DNA of 64,000 nucleotides from Galerina marginata (taxonomy: Eukaryota > Basidiomycota > Agaricomycetes > Agaricales > Galerinaceae): assembly GCA_023014335.1 (NCBI GenBank), contig JAECYW010000017.1, positions 620,001-684,000 on the forward strand, given 5' to 3'. Made by a program: the position numbers and the translations under genes. Shown piece after piece: positions 48,871-61,792 of this stretch. Below the pieces are notes generated by a model that was not told the DNA's origin, searched no databases, and was given only the letters and a program-made list of their open reading frames with translations. Within the stretch, counting starts at the first letter, position 1; every line of letters starts with the position of its first letter.

Positions 48871-51176
48871 ATACAGATATTCTATCGTTGTGCATAACCC
48901 GTTTGTCAATCCAAATCCGGCCTGTCCTCACTTGAATTACCATTGTGAGTGTGTACTAGCAGGGTACCCGTGCTCCGCACGGTGGGAGTTTGCTTTCATC
49001 CAAAAAATACTGTCCAACGATAATATATTGATGTCTCTTGACTGGGCCATGACTGTTGTATGCAGCTCATCCCACTTGTCCACATTTTGACCTGGACGTT
49101 CTGTTGACAGACTCTTCCTTGACCTCCCCAACCAATTTATGCGCGGGGTAGCAGACATTGCTGATCCTCACCCGCCTTCAATTAAATACTTGCTGCGAAC
49201 GTACTTATGCAAGTACTGCAAAATTGAGGATATTTGCAAGTCAACTTTGGCGAATCGTGTTTAGTTGTGTTCAGGTCCTTCAGCTTGAGATAGCAATCTA
49301 CATGTTGTGCAGCAGTGTCGAAAACCCTTGCTGTTGCCCGCAGGAACCTTCATCAGGGAGGAAATTAACCAAGGGGCATTTTAGTATTACTTGAGCTGTA
49401 ATCTAAAACCTCTGTCGTGATGGGCTCCATCTAGTAAACCGTTTTCCATCCATTTTCCTCCTTACAATGTTCATCTGTCTTCAGCCAGCTTCCTATCCGT
49501 TCTCTCGTTTTCCAATGCTCACTCTGCAACCACAGTGGGCACCAAGCTCGCTACTTACTGACAGGATTATATGCAACAACCTATGGTTGATCTATAAATC
49601 CCCGTTTCCACCTCCGAACCCCCACTTCGGAGGATACACACCTCTGCGGAATCCGGTGGCAGAGGTGATGATGATGTGTCTTCACTTCCTCCCCAGTCGT
49701 CTACCCACTCTGAATCTCATGGATCGAGTTCCTCGATTAAACCGTCCACATCCATGAAAACACGGTGCGAGAAGTCCAACCACTTCGGCATGCGAACTAT
49801 CAAGGTCGGCGATACGACGATATATTGTTGAGATATTAGAACGGTAGGGGACTCCACTCCTATCATGTTTAGGATGTTGGCGTGAGTCCTAGTGGACAGA
49901 AATCACAAACGGTGGCGGAGTTGGTGTTCAATGCTAGCAAAGTAGCGCTGCAGGCTGCTTGTGTTTCTCGTGGTCCGCACACACACACTTTGAGCCAGAG
50001 GCTGCATGTGTAGGGACGTCCGGCGTGCTGGATGTAACATGTCCCTGCGACCGACTTTCTGTTGGCCTTACCAAATCCATTAGAACGTGGGGTTGTCATC
50101 GGTTGCTGTCAGAGACGTGAGAAACCGAGGGAAGAGGGGAAGAGGGGGAAGGGCAAGACACTCACCGTCAAGTTGGTTTATTGTCGTACTTCCCAATGAG
50201 GGGGGAGAAGGCTCTGCGCCAACAAAACCAATCATGAAGCTCAAGTATGAAGGCCCCAAGTATGACTTTTGATCATGCCTTGAGAACAACATTGGCGACG
50301 TGTCCGTATAAGGCGACAAACCTGTTGTAGGGTGTGGGCTTCTTCTTCACCTTCCCCTGCGGTTCCAAATGTTCTTGTTGATGATAGCGCAGTCGGAATG
50401 AAGGCCAAGGCATAACATGAGCTCGAGAGGCTCAGGCGGTGCAGGAGAATGGTCATTTCATCGCTTTCGAGTGTCTACCATTTTGACTGGACCAGGCATG
50501 CAAGATCAGGAAGGAGTGGGAAGCTCAAAAAGGCTTTGAAAAAGAGGACAACATAGATTAACGACAGAAGAAAATTACGTCGACTCAGCGGTTAACGTCA
50601 TAGAGAAGGTGAATCAATACCCTGACAGTCTGAGCCGAAGCTTGGGAAACTGGGTGAGCAGTACGGTATCATGTCGCACGTAATGGCAAGAGGGAAGGCA
50701 AGTTCGACTTGAAGTTTAAGTTGGCTCGTCTACAACAGGGCTGCACTGCCACTGATGGCAATCCATATCTAATCTACAGCCAGAGCTCACCGGTGCGCTC
50801 ACCCAGTCACCAACTCAAGATAAAGCTACCGTAAGTTAAGCCCGATTTCAAACTTATGTGCCAGACAACTTCAAGACTTGTCCCGGTCAAAGTCGAAACC
50901 TATGTTGCTTTGTATATGTAGATGTATTTTCTGAACTCCCGTGTAAGTACCATCATCGGTCACCTCTCAACGCCCATGTCAGACCATATCATGGCATATG
51001 GACAGATGACAATCGTCAACTCTGACCTGACAACCGAGGAGTATATAACCATTCCAAAATTCCACCCCCATGTTCTTCAGCGCTATTTCTTTTTCACTGG
51101 AACTCTTCCTACTTGATTCCTGGGTCCTGTAATCGAAAAGTCCTGCATTTCTTTTTTCCTCAAGCTAGTTGGGACC
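48871..51176. other. Intergenic region between the two F-box copies
   Basis: About 2.3 kb. Several open frames (49467-49757 plus, 50080-50319 minus, 50087-50272 plus) have no family resemblance or coherent splicing. The last 250 bases are the duplicated promoter region shared with 47.4-47.6 kb. Confidence 0.35.
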
Positions 51177-52917
51177 ATGGACAATTCAGCCTCTCGCCCG
51201 AAACGGTCCAGACTGCGGCCTAAACGCCCACTTCTCAAGAATGAACATACTGCCAAAAGTGATACGCCCCAGGTGCACTGATAAATTCCAATCTGCCATT
51301 CAAAGCCTAATGACATCCTCGTTGCTCAGGGCGAAAAAACCAAGGCTGCTTATCAGCAAACTACAGACCGCAAAGTAGCACCCGTAAACAGTTCTATGAA
51401 TCGCAACGGCGATCGAAAAGGTCGAGGCAAAGCCAAGTCACCGTCAGCGCCGCCACTCCCAGCAGAGGTCCTGCACATCATATTCAATTGCATCATACCC
51501 CCGGCCTTCCTTCTCAACTCCTCCACGTCGTTGCTGCCTGGGAATCACCCGTGGCGCCTCGTCCAGCGGCAGAAACTTGCACTAATCAATGTGTCACGAT
51601 TATGGTACAGAACAGCCCTGCCGTTCCTCTACGAAGTCCGTCTCTATCCGCCGCGTCTACCAATTGACGAATCTTCTCCGCACACTTATTCCTAATTCGT
51701 CGACAAGGTTTGCCAGTGAAAACTTGAAGCTCGAGGAGGTAGTGAAGGCCGTCGAGATTCCGTGTGTTATTCCTGCTCGATATCTGGAGCAATTTAAGAC
51801 CCAATTAAAGGCCCTTCTTGAGATTTGTCCGAAGGTGGTGTCGTGCTCCTTTGGTTCTGGGTCTGAATTACCATCGATTTGGATCTCCCCAACAGCAGCA
51901 TTATCTTGCGCCGCCTTACCCAACATTACTACCCTCCTGCTCAATGACGATATCCCAGCTGAAATTCTACATAATACCCTCCACTTAGTCTCTGCACACC
52001 TCATGGCTCTCACTTTCTACATACCTATTCCTGACCCTGTTGACAACTCTAAATACACATCCACAAGCCCTATCTGCTTGCGGCGTCTCGACTTTCTATC
52101 CATTCGCACGAGTCAGGTTTCCTCCATCCACTATCTCAACACATTCACCAAAGGCTGGTCGATGCCTCGCCTCAGACGCCTCACCCTACCGGGAACGTCA
52201 CCCCTGAATACATTTTTGCAAGAACATGGGGCTGGTATACGATACCTGCACATTACGCGCGACTCTCAGTGGACGTGGCTGGTCAGGACATTTGTACCAG
52301 AAATCTCGGCTTGCCCCGCCCTTGAACACATAGTGTTGCCACCATTCTACGGGGACCTGGCACATAAATGTGTGAAGTGGGTCGATATATGGATGCCGGA
52401 CAAGCGCCCAGGCAGCACCGACGCCGATATTGCGCGAGATGAGATGGCGAAGGCCAAGTTGCCCCAGCTGATAGGCATGCGTTTCCTGCCGGAATCTCTT
52501 CAGGAGGTCGGGGACAACCTCCCGCTGGCCTTTCCACCCAGTTGTGTGATGAAGTCGGAGGACGTATTCGCGTATCGGTTCGCGAATGTGGTTGTTCGCC
52601 ATGATGTTGGCAAGATTTCCTGCATTCGGCCTCCTCTGGCTGGGGATCGCATTGAAGGAGAAATAGCAACAGGAAGAAAATGGCAGGACCATGACAGTGA
52701 CTTTTCAGATCAAGAAGCCGTAGAAAACGACTCAGATTTGGACCCTTCGTTTGTCCTAGAGGAATCGGAACCTGATTCGGAACCTGATGCTGACGATATT
52801 GACTCTTTAGATAGGTCGACTGATCAGGATTGGGATAAGGCCGAGCAGAAACTCCTCGTCAGGGAATCGGATGTGATGGATTGCTTAGAAACGGACCTGT
52901 CGTGGTTGGATACATAA
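51177..52917 (+). CDS. F-box-like protein, intact copy of a duplicated pair
   Basis: Exon 1 51177-51272 (MDNSASRPKRSRLRPKRPLL, basic, possible nuclear signal), intron 51273-51329, exon 2 51330-52917. The F-box-like segment is PPLPAEVLHIIFNCIIPPAF and LALINVSRLWYRTALPFLYE. Directly after it one extra base (about 51635-51637) breaks the frame; without it SVSIRRVYQLTNLLRTL follows as expected in the family. The body has ICLRRLDFLSIRTSQ, MPRLRRLTLPGTSPLNTFL and LEHIVLPPFYGDL, leucine-rich segments, and the C-terminal 80 residues are strongly acidic (DSDFSDQEAVENDSDLDP). About 528 residues. Likely SCF adaptor; target unknown. A decayed paralogue lies 3 kb upstream. Confidence 0.7.
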
Positions 52918-53143
52918 TGAGCAACGATTATATATCGCTGTAGTTGGGCAAATGTTTCAAATGGGCTCTTACTGTTTTGGATAGGAATTTTACCGTTATT
53001 GGTGGTCCCGATAACAAGAGCCTCATAAGCAGGTATCCGTCCTGGTCATTTTTATGTGTTGTTTTCTTGGTGGGAGATAGGGTGATTAAACCGACCAAAT
53101 TTACATTTAAAAAATAAAAAGCGAAGTAGGGTTGGGTAACAGG

Positions 53144-55662
53144 TTAATCAGTATTGGTATTTGGGTAACACTTGTAACGGGGATCCTCAGTTCCTTTCCA
53201 CCCAACTGCATTAAAAGAATCATATCAGTACCAAACTAAGAGTCACATCAGGCATCATGGGAATACGTACCACAGTGCCAACAATCAAGAAGATGGAAAG
53301 GATCACTATGACATTTAACGAGTTAGTGAAATTCGCTCAGCACTATGAAAACGAAATAAAATGGCACGCACTACTTCTTTTTGATAGCCAATAGTTTGGG
53401 ATAGTTAGAACCCCAATAAGTAGTGGTGTAGTCAGGTTCATAAACATCCCCCTCGTTCTATGGAGAGGTGGCAGTCCGGGTCAGTTTGCTTTCTATTACT
53501 TGTCAGGAGAGACCCACAAGGTAAGCGGCGGCACCAGGCGTCCGCTCACGGACAACTGCCCACTTCTTCGTCAAATCCTGGTACGCGCTAACGCGCTGCG
53601 CAAGGGTAGAGTCGAAGTTCCAGAAAGAGCCGATCAAGCCCTAGTTTTATAGCATGGTCAGTCCGAATTCAGAGGTTTCAGGACAAGTCTTACATGCCAA
53701 ACAGCAGTCCGGAAGGCAGGATTGATAGAGGTTCCTCCAATATCATGACCCTTGAAGGCGTAAGGGGTCACAGCTAGGATCTCACCAAAGTCGGAGCTGA
53801 GGATTGCGCCAGTCATCGCTGCAATGAGAGTCTCGTCCGTAACTTTGTCGTCTGGAATGAGACGGCTCGCAACGACTTGGGGTTTTCCAACAGGCTGCAA
53901 GAGAGGGAATAGTTAGCTTGCGTGATATGTTTCGTCAGGTTCCGAATTTTGTACACATACGGCAGTGTTTGAGGCAATGAAGGTTTCGAAAAATTCTGTG
54001 TTTGAATTCATGACGAAGAAAGTCGTTGTGCCTCCGACAGCGGCGAAAGCCTTGGCGACGCCTGCAGCGGATGCTTGTGCAGCTGTGCTGTTAAGAAGTG
54101 GATTTGCCCAAATAGCGCTTCCAGCAGAAGGCTACGATAACACAGGAAACACGGAGTTGGTAAGTTGGCGATAAATTGAGTTGATAGGGACACACCGTAA
54201 TATATCCTCCCCATCCATCGGCGGCCATCTGAACGGCGATCTTTGCAAGAGACTGGACAAGTTGTGTCGCATTTCCTTGTGTGTATTTAGTGAGACCGAG
54301 GACACTGGAATATTTCGTAGTAAATTGAGCTTGTTTGCCTTTGGAAACGGTAGGAGATGTTACATACACTTGGAGCTGAACGGCGGGGGACGCAAGATGA
54401 GTAGTCTCCAGAACCACACCGAAGGTTCCGCCTCCTCCACCGCGAAGCGCAAAGAAGAGATCCTTGTTCTGGCATTTGTTAACGGTGCGGTAAACACCAT
54501 CTGGGGTCACGATTTTGAATTGCAAGACCCGGTCAACGCCAAGGCCCATAGCTGGTGCCAGTGCGCTATGTCCACCTCCCTATCGGATATGTCGTTAAAT
54601 GGGATAGAAATTGAGTTTTGCTGCTCTAAATTTACCATCAGCCAACCACCCGATGCCCCGACACTGGGGTCGGCACCTGACACAACGGTTACATTATTGG
54701 CCAGTGCGAAATCGTAGATGGCACCAAATTGTTGCCCAGCCTGTAATTTATCCGGTTAAGTTGGACGCTCTTGACTAAAGCATTGCTACTTACGCCGACT
54801 GTTACCGCCGTCGTAGGAGCAATCGAACAGCCGTCAGGAACAAAGGATTTGTCTAAAACCAGCTAAAATTTTTTTTTAGATGATTTCAGCGCGATGAAAC
54901 GCAAGACTCACAGTTTTAAGATTGTGTGTCTGGATTAAAAGGAAGCTGCGTTAGAAAAATCAAGATACTAAAGGGAAATGCTTACCCAAAGAGCCAAAGC
55001 TCCTGGTCCTGCACTTCGGCCGATGTAATCGTGCTAGAGGAACACTGTCAGGAAGTTCTTCAATAATTCAACAACGTAAGTCGAACCCCAGTGTTCTTGA
55101 TGACCAGGGGAACTTGGTTGAGTGCCGAAAATATATACGCAGCTTTCACATCATTAGGACCAGCAATGTCAATCTAGAGGCAAATAAAAGTTTGGGCTAT
55201 TCGAACAAGTATCAAAAGAATCACATACATAATAGTTCGGTACACTTCCTTGGAGGCACTGTGCTGGTGGGGAAAAGGCAAGTGAATTAGAAGTGTTTGT
55301 CGCGTCCAAAAGGCATTCGTCTCCGGTGGCCTGGCACGTCTCCCACTGAGGGAGTTCGTAAGCGCCGAAGTGATCAGAGCGGAATACTTTGCGACAGCGT
55401 TCAGTTAAAGCGGTCAAGTAACGCGTACGAATGACATACGGCGGTTTATATAGTTGGTCTGAACTGCAGCGCATGCATCTGCGTTCGTCCCGTCTGAAAC
55501 ACCTCCAGCCGAAGAAGAAAAACATGGCTGAGAAAAAGGAGTTCCCGTATGGAGGCGTCCTCCAACAGTGAAATTGAGAAGATTCCACTGCTGCAAGGAA
55601 GCTGCGCTTGCAGTGGCAAGCCCTGTTGTGAGTTGGATCAAAAAGAGTGTGGAGCTGAACAT
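53144..55662 (-). CDS. Secreted berberine-bridge-type FAD-linked oxidoreductase
   Basis: Multi-exon gene. Start at 55662 with signal peptide MFSSTLFLIQLTTGLATASA. PCMH-type FAD domain: VPLVIKNTG then HDYIGRSAGPGALALW (the NTGHD His is the usual FAD attachment residue), AVTVGAGQQFGAIYDFAL, MGLGVDRVLQFKIVTPDG, and ALRGGGGGTFGVVLETT. C-terminal part: SRLIPDDKVTDETLIAAMTG, NPAFRTAVWHV, and the BBE motif NEGDVYEPDYTTTYWGSNYP, ending YKCYPNTNTD at 53144. Members of this family oxidise alcohols, carbohydrates or alkaloid-like substrates and release H2O2. The closest descriptions are isoamyl alcohol oxidase-like or 6-hydroxynicotine-oxidase-like fungal proteins. Probably extracellular; substrate unknown. 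Confidence 0.8.
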
Positions 55663-56828
55663 CGTCAGCGTAGTTGGTAGTTGGAGATTCTGGGCGTATT
55701 CATCGCCGAAGTTGAAGCTTCGAATTTATGAACTCGTCAAACGGCCGGGTATCAGAAACCCGGTCTTCGAGGGTCTTCGTAACTACCTCTCCCTAATTTG
55801 TAGTTATGATATATGGAGCTTGATGAAAATTTGGCGAGTAGAAGATAGATCAGAAACCATATGTATGGGTTGATCCACACACTTTCGAAGCTTTCAAGCC
55901 ATGGTCGGTTGCTCCTGGAGACTGAAGTACTGAAGATTTGCTTACGCCGACTGTTTATGGCCGCCGACTCCATGAGTCCAGAGATGTTCAAGCGTCCGCT
56001 CACCGGGAGTGTCGGTGGTCGTGGAACTCGAAGGGCATCGGACACTGTATGATCCCGGACCATTGGCCCGCATCAGTGCCTGTGCACCAGGCGCCAGCCC
56101 ACGTGGGCAATGTGACGCTAAGCCATGTGTGCGAAACCGTGTGTGCAACGAAGCCAACTTGGAAGACGCCAATAGACGCGCAAATGGGAAATGGGAGGCT
56201 ACAATGCGCTAAAACGGTGTCTGGCAAGTCTCGCCTTGGTGTCGCCTGGACCTCCCGCCAGCTAGTCACTCATCCGCGGTTTATAACAGAAACGTAGCGC
56301 ATCGGCTCGCGTCCATGATTCAAGTTGTGCGTAAGGGTGAAACTTATTGCACTTATAATGACGCTCGTGATGCTGTAAATCATGTCGAGGGCAGGTTATA
56401 TACCATGGCGAAGGGTATTGGGTCTGGAAGGCTTACTCACAGGACCTGATGCTGCACCGTATATTGAGGATGTTTGCTAAGGACGTTCGAGTGCCCATGA
56501 TATAGGAAAAGGATAGACTTGTCAGGGTTGTGTACATGGCGGATGTAAGGATTGAACAGGCGCGTAGCTAGATGATCGAGCGCAGTATGTTTTGTCGATT
56601 GGCCAAAATGTAATTTCCATCATCGTCTCGTTGAACATCCGAGCGTAAATGTGCACAGGGAAGCACAGTGGGATCCTTCTGTTGTTTCGTTGACGCACGA
56701 ATCAAGATTGAAAGGAGGGCAAGTCAAATGCGAATGTTACATGGATGGGTGGTAAATGATGTACGACCATAAGAGGTCCAAGCTTTCCAAGTCCAGCTCC
56801 AGATGTTATGTGAAATTGGTCGCTGGTT
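55663..56828. other. Intergenic region upstream of the FAD oxidase
   Basis: About 1.2 kb without a supportable gene. Overlapping open frames on both strands at 55938-56300 conflict with each other and show no family. Confidence 0.35.
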
Positions 56829-57637
56829 TCAGGTGGTGTTCGACTTCTTCGCAATCAGAGCTTTGACGCCTTTAATGGCACTCTCTCGTGCTTGTATCAG
56901 GCGCTTAGCTTTCGTCACGTCGAGGTGCTTGTACTCTAGCTTCTTAGATTCCTTACTCGTGGAATTGGTCATATCCTGCAAAGAGTCGCCAGTATCACCA
57001 TTCTCGGTTGCCGTTAGCGCCGCTAATCGCTCTCGGTGGAAGGACAACAAGTCATCCAGGGTTCGCAGAGTCGCGATACAGTCCTGGAGCTCTTCCGAGC
57101 GCTTGAATTCCTTGCACACTTCTATTGCGCATGTTTCAATATGAGAGAATCTAGCTGGCCCTAGTAGTGTACCCCCGTACCTTCAGTTAAAGGTCAATAG
57201 ACAGGCATTGATGAAAGGAAAGGTATTGCATACCAACGACTAACAATGACCACTGCATCAATGACAGCGAGATTTTGCATAACTTTCAGTACTTTCCCGC
57301 CTGCCCAGCTTTCTCCATCGTCCTTACTCCCTTGCTGCAGCTCAAAGTCGTCTGGGCCCACCAGTCCCGTTCTGCCTGGTTTCAGGACCATGCACCTCCA
57401 TGCAGAGATCTCGTGTGTGGCCTTCTTTGCGCGATGTATGACATGTTTAAGGTGTTTCACGCGCGCGCTGGCTTCCTCCTGGGTGGTAGCGGCATATACG
57501 TTGGCAACGAATATGGAGCCTCGGTCACGAACCTCCTGTGAGGTAAAAATGGGCTCTGGTTGGGGCCTTGCGGAAGTGATAAACGCATCGAGGCTGCCGT
57601 CTAGCTCTTTCGATAAGAAAATATCGGACTGTGACAT
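56829..57637 (-). CDS. IMPACT/YIH1-type (UPF0029) domain protein
   Basis: Two exons (57234-57637, 56829-57180), 251 residues, in frame. Residues about 30-170 form the UPF0029/Impact fold: FVANVYAATTQEEASARVKH, RAKKATHEISAWRC, SKDDGESWAGGKVLKVMQ and, across the intron, VIVSRWYGGTLLGPARFSHI. The DDGEx-GGK and RYFGG-like elements are the family signature. The last 90 residues are helical and charged (LDDLLSFHRERLAALTA), an addition not typical of bacterial YigZ. There is no N-terminal RWD domain as in Yih1/IMPACT, so binding to Gcn1 is not expected from sequence. Role probably in translation or stress control (inference). Confidence 0.78.
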
Positions 57638-57875
57638 GTCGTTTACGATGCTGAATGCTTAAGAGAGGCTATGTGTCCGCCATGGGAGTAGTGTTGAGTT
57701 GAAAGTATGGACTGGAGTCAGTGAACCTCAGTTCTAATTTTAGTGGTGAACCACGGACCTTTGTTAGTGTTTGCTTCTAAAGGTGCTGGACCTCGTATGC
57801 CACCCATTCAGGTAACATCGACGAAAGCATCCCCCTCAAGATTCTCAACGACGCCGGCGAACCTCAAGACAGAAA
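57638..57875. promoter_or_regulatory. Short bidirectional promoter, IMPACT protein and eL33
   Basis: Only 238 bp separate the two divergent start codons, so promoter elements must be shared. No motif was identified with certainty. Confidence 0.4.
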
Positions 57876-58570
57876 ATGGGCTCAACTAGGTGAGTTATGT
57901 GTTTGTAAGGGGCGGGCAACAATATTGGCCGATGTATAGGTGTTGAGATATGGCGGAAGGGATGGATGGTATTGAGGAAGTTCGGATGACGACTCCATAC
58001 AAATCTCTTCAGACTGATTTGTTGCCGGCCTCTGCGACTTTGATGGATCTTTGGAAGAGCGTTGCACTGACGTGGCTTATATATTGCAGATTATACAGCA
58101 AAGGCCGAGTCCTGGGTCACAAGCGTGCTAAACGCAACTCCCGCCCCAACACGTCGCTGATACAGATTGAGGGTGTTGCAACCAAGGAGGATGCGCAATT
58201 TTACCTTGGAAAGGTGCGTAGGGCGTGGCGTTATTGGCCCTATCTATCTGACGTTGTATTTTCATGTTCGTCAACAGCGCGTTGCCTTCGTTTACAAGGC
58301 CAAGCGGGAGATCCAGGGCTCAAAAGTCCGTGTTATCTGGGGGTGAGTGGTTTCGCAGAGTTCCTTGAATGCCTGTTGCTTAGCCACCTGCTAGACGAGT
58401 AACCAGACCGCACGGATCGTCAGGTGTTGTCAAGTCAAAATTCCGAAGCAATCTTCCCCCACGAGCGTTCGGTGCCAGTGTCCGTGTTGTGAGTCTTTGT
58501 CTTCTCCCTTAATACCCCAATGGTCTGACTTCGGTGATTTTTCTAGATGCTTTACCCCTCGACTATTTGA
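57876..58570 (+). CDS. RPL33: 60S ribosomal protein eL33 (L33/L35A)
   Basis: Five exons: 57876-57889 (14 bases, MGST), 58090-58213, 58278-58342, 58394-58488, 58547-58570. The first intron of 200 bases is long for this genome, as is common in ribosomal protein genes. Protein of about 106 residues, normal for eL33: [98 protein letters not shown]. Component of the large ribosomal subunit, located near the tRNA exit region. Confidence 0.92.
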
Positions 58571-59581
58571 TTTTCGTCTGCACACACATGGCTATTTTCA
58601 TCCCTCCATATTGTATGTTGCAATATGACATGTTTGCATGCGCTTTCGAGAATATGAACAAAATCTATAAAACTGCCTATCATGTCGCCGATGAGTGACG
58701 TCTCTGAAAGAAGTGAAGCTACATAGCAAAGAAGATAATGACCAGGTCCGTTGAGTAACATCAGGACTCTCAGAATGTGACATAGCTTCCTCCTGTATCT
58801 ATGTTATACAAACGGAGTTCAAGGAGCCCATGTTTGGAGACGGTCTGTTCATCGCCTGTAATTGTTTTGCATTTCCCCTGTTTTTGTTGACTTTGAACGC
58901 TGGCAGTTCCATTCCAGCACTCCCTTTCAAGCCTATCTCATCCTCGGTATACATGCTACCCAAGATAAACTCGTGGCTTTGGTGGCTCTTTGTCCATCCA
59001 ACATCCATCTGACGATGACTTTGGGGGCCACGAAGAAATCAAGGTAGTGAGCCGACATTTGTGGGATAATAATATTATGGTTGGCAAACTTGACCTCCTG
59101 GCATTTGGCTACACTATCATGATCAATTGCCAGATTCAGACGGATCCTCGATTATGCCATTCCTCGTCAGCAAGTCTTCAGCATGTCCACTTTGTCGGAG
59201 TGAGAAACAAGTATTATCAGGATGTCGACAGGTTTTAACAAATACAAGAATTATCTTCTTCTGCAAACAGTTGTAGAATGGATCACTCGCAGCTTTCCAA
59301 GCATCATGACAGTTCCCACTTCGCTATCCAAGTCGTGTGCATCCTTTAAGTTTAGTGGCACAGGCGACGATTGCCTGGTGTCTTGAGAAAATACAACATT
59401 TATGATCTGGGTCGAGGAGAAGTCCGTAACTCGAAGTTGTGTGGCGTGCCGGTTTGGCCAACGAAAGTTAAAAATAGCAGCGACCGGTAAAGCGTTTGTA
59501 GAACCCGGATGTTCTGAATCCTCACCAACGTCGAAAGCATTACCGCATATTCTTTCTTTCTTTCTGCTCTTCTCCACTGAA
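58571..59581. other. Intergenic region
   Basis: About 1 kb between eL33 and glutaryl-CoA dehydrogenase. Frames on both strands (58799-59008 minus, 59251-59577 minus) overlap other frames and have no recognised family; not called. Confidence 0.35.
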
Positions 59582-61624
59582 ATGCTGATAGCCTCTCGCC
59601 ACCAGTTCTCGGTTCTTACCCGAGCGGGTCTCTCGCGTCAGGCGACCAGTGTGGTTGCTCGACGTGCTGCTTCTGGTATTTTCATTCCTTACTCGCTCGC
59701 CGTGGACCTGACGAATTGGAATTTCTAGGCTATGCCAAGTTCAATTGGGAGGCAAGAATTGAAGCTTCTGACTGGCGGTGTGCGTGGATAACCTTGGTTG
59801 ATTGCAGGATCCTCTGAACTTGGAGTCCCAGCTAACCGACGAGGAGGTTGCTATCAGGTATGCGCCTAATGTTAGTTTTCTAATGTTGCATTTACAAACC
59901 TTCGTAGAGATACCGCACGCCAGTATTGCCAGGTACCTACTGCACTGATACTGGGACTCACCAGCACTGTCCATTCTCCCATTTGACGCTTATTCGCGAA
60001 TGCTCTAGGAGAATCTCATGCCGCGCGTGCTCCACGGATGGCGAACGGAAGGTTTGTCCGCGACATTTGAATCTCGGGAACATTTGTAGCTAATGTTTGT
60101 GCTGTTAGAATTTAATCATGACATCCTCCCAGAGATGGGCAAGCTTGGTCTATTAGGTCCAACCATCGAAGGATACGGCTGCGCTGGTGTTAGCAACGTC
60201 GCCTACGGCCTCATTGCGCGAGAGATCGAAAGGTATTACGCGTCATTTTGTTTTTAGGTTGTCCTGATCGTCTCCAGAGTCGATTCGGGATACCGTTCAA
60301 CTGCTTCAGTCCAATCCTCCCTTGTTATGCATCCAATTGATGCGTTCGGGACGGAAGCTCAGAAAGAAAAGTACCTCCCCCGTTTAGGTGAGAGGCACCG
60401 TCCGTTGAAACATGCCATTCACCAAACTACGTTCAGCCAAGGGTGAAATTGTTGGTGCATTCGTGAGTTACGGGGATATTTTGTCTCGACGCTCGTCTCA
60501 TGAAGCTGTAGGGCCTTACTGAACCCAACCACGGTTCGGACCCCGCAGGCATGGAAACGACTGCCGAGGAGGTTGATGGTGGATTCATCCTCAATGGTAG
60601 CAAGACATGGATTTCCAACGCGCCGGTCGCGTGAGCTATCTGGCATTCTCTGTCCAAGCGTGATTTATCTCATTCGTGGTCCTGCAGGGACGTGTTTATC
60701 GTATGGGCCAATTGTAAATGGGACAATCGCGTCCGCGGATTTATCCTGGATAAAGTAAGATCTCTATTTCTGTTGTGTTCTCGTCATTCAGGTCTTTACT
60801 TTAGGGCCTCAAAGGCTTGACAGCCCCATCGATTAAAAACAAGCTCGCCCTTCGAGTATCCCTGACGGGGTCTATCTTCATGGACTCCGTTCGTGTCTCA
60901 CACGACGCTTTGCTCCCCAAATCCAAAGGCCTGGGCTCGCCCTTCTCATGCTTGAATTCAGCCAGGTACGTCCCTGACATTGAACGTAGACCAAAATCTT
61001 GATTTTTTCCTCAAGATTCGGTATCTCCTGGGGTGTGATGGGTGCCCTGGAAGATTGTATTGACCGCACACGTGCGTATGCGTTAGAACGACACCAGTTC
61101 AAGCGACCTCTCGCGTCCTTCCAGCTTGTGCAAAAGAAGCTGGTCGACGCGCAGACTGAGGTCGCGCTCGGCCTCCAAGCAAGTCTGCAGGTTGGACGGC
61201 TCAAGGACGCAGGCAAACTCGCGCCTGAGATGATCAGCATGGTCAAACGGAATAACTGCGGCAAGGCGTTGCAGCAGGCACGTATCGTGCTTGATATTCT
61301 GGGCGGAAATGCTTGTGCTGATGAGTGGGTTTTTCCTTTCTCAAATGTAACGGATTTGGTAAAGACGCATTTTTTCTTTAGGTACCACGTTGGGCGCCAT
61401 GTGGCTAACTTACAGGTGACAAATACCTACGAAGGTACGGCTCTCGGTTCGGTTTCATTAAACCTGGCGGCGGAAATACTAAACCTTCGAATCTCATCTA
61501 GGTACCAACGTAAGCCAGTATCGATAAAACTGCCAAGATAGCCTTTTAACAAATTTCTTCACAGGATATTCATGCCCTCATCCTAGGGAAGGCAATGACT
61601 GATATCCCCGCCTTTGCTAACTAA
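59582..61624 (+). CDS. Glutaryl-CoA dehydrogenase, mitochondrial
   Basis: Acyl-CoA dehydrogenase family, oxidises and decarboxylates glutaryl-CoA to crotonyl-CoA in lysine/tryptophan breakdown, FAD dependent, passing electrons to ETF. N-terminal presequence [20 protein letters not shown]. Core: [122 protein letters not shown] region, [17 protein letters not shown] and the catalytic-base segment [17 protein letters not shown]. Ends AFAN. Multi-exon. Exon 2 is 59729-59751 and its intron uses a GC donor (GCAAGA at 59752). The GYGCAGVS block and Arg in NPV-type substrate pocket agree with glutaryl-CoA rather than other acyl-CoA dehydrogenases. Frame is intact as far as I could follow. Confidence 0.9.
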
Positions 61625-61792
61625 GCAAAATTTATGAACCTATATTCGCGACCACATGTATGTATACATAAAAATTTGGGATCGCATTCATATAATATAC
61701 AGCTATTTGATTTTCCTTTTCGTGTATAAAGCTAAATGTACTACGGAATTACACAGTACATCCAACGAGATAGAGACTGAAAGTAATAATAA

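Noticed and set aside
49467..50319. Several short open frames on both strands
   Set aside because: They overlap one another, lack coherent introns and resemble no family.
59251..59577. 108-codon minus-strand open frame overlapping the glutaryl-CoA dehydrogenase promoter
   Set aside because: No recognised family, and it would abut the start codon of a well-supported gene on the other strand.
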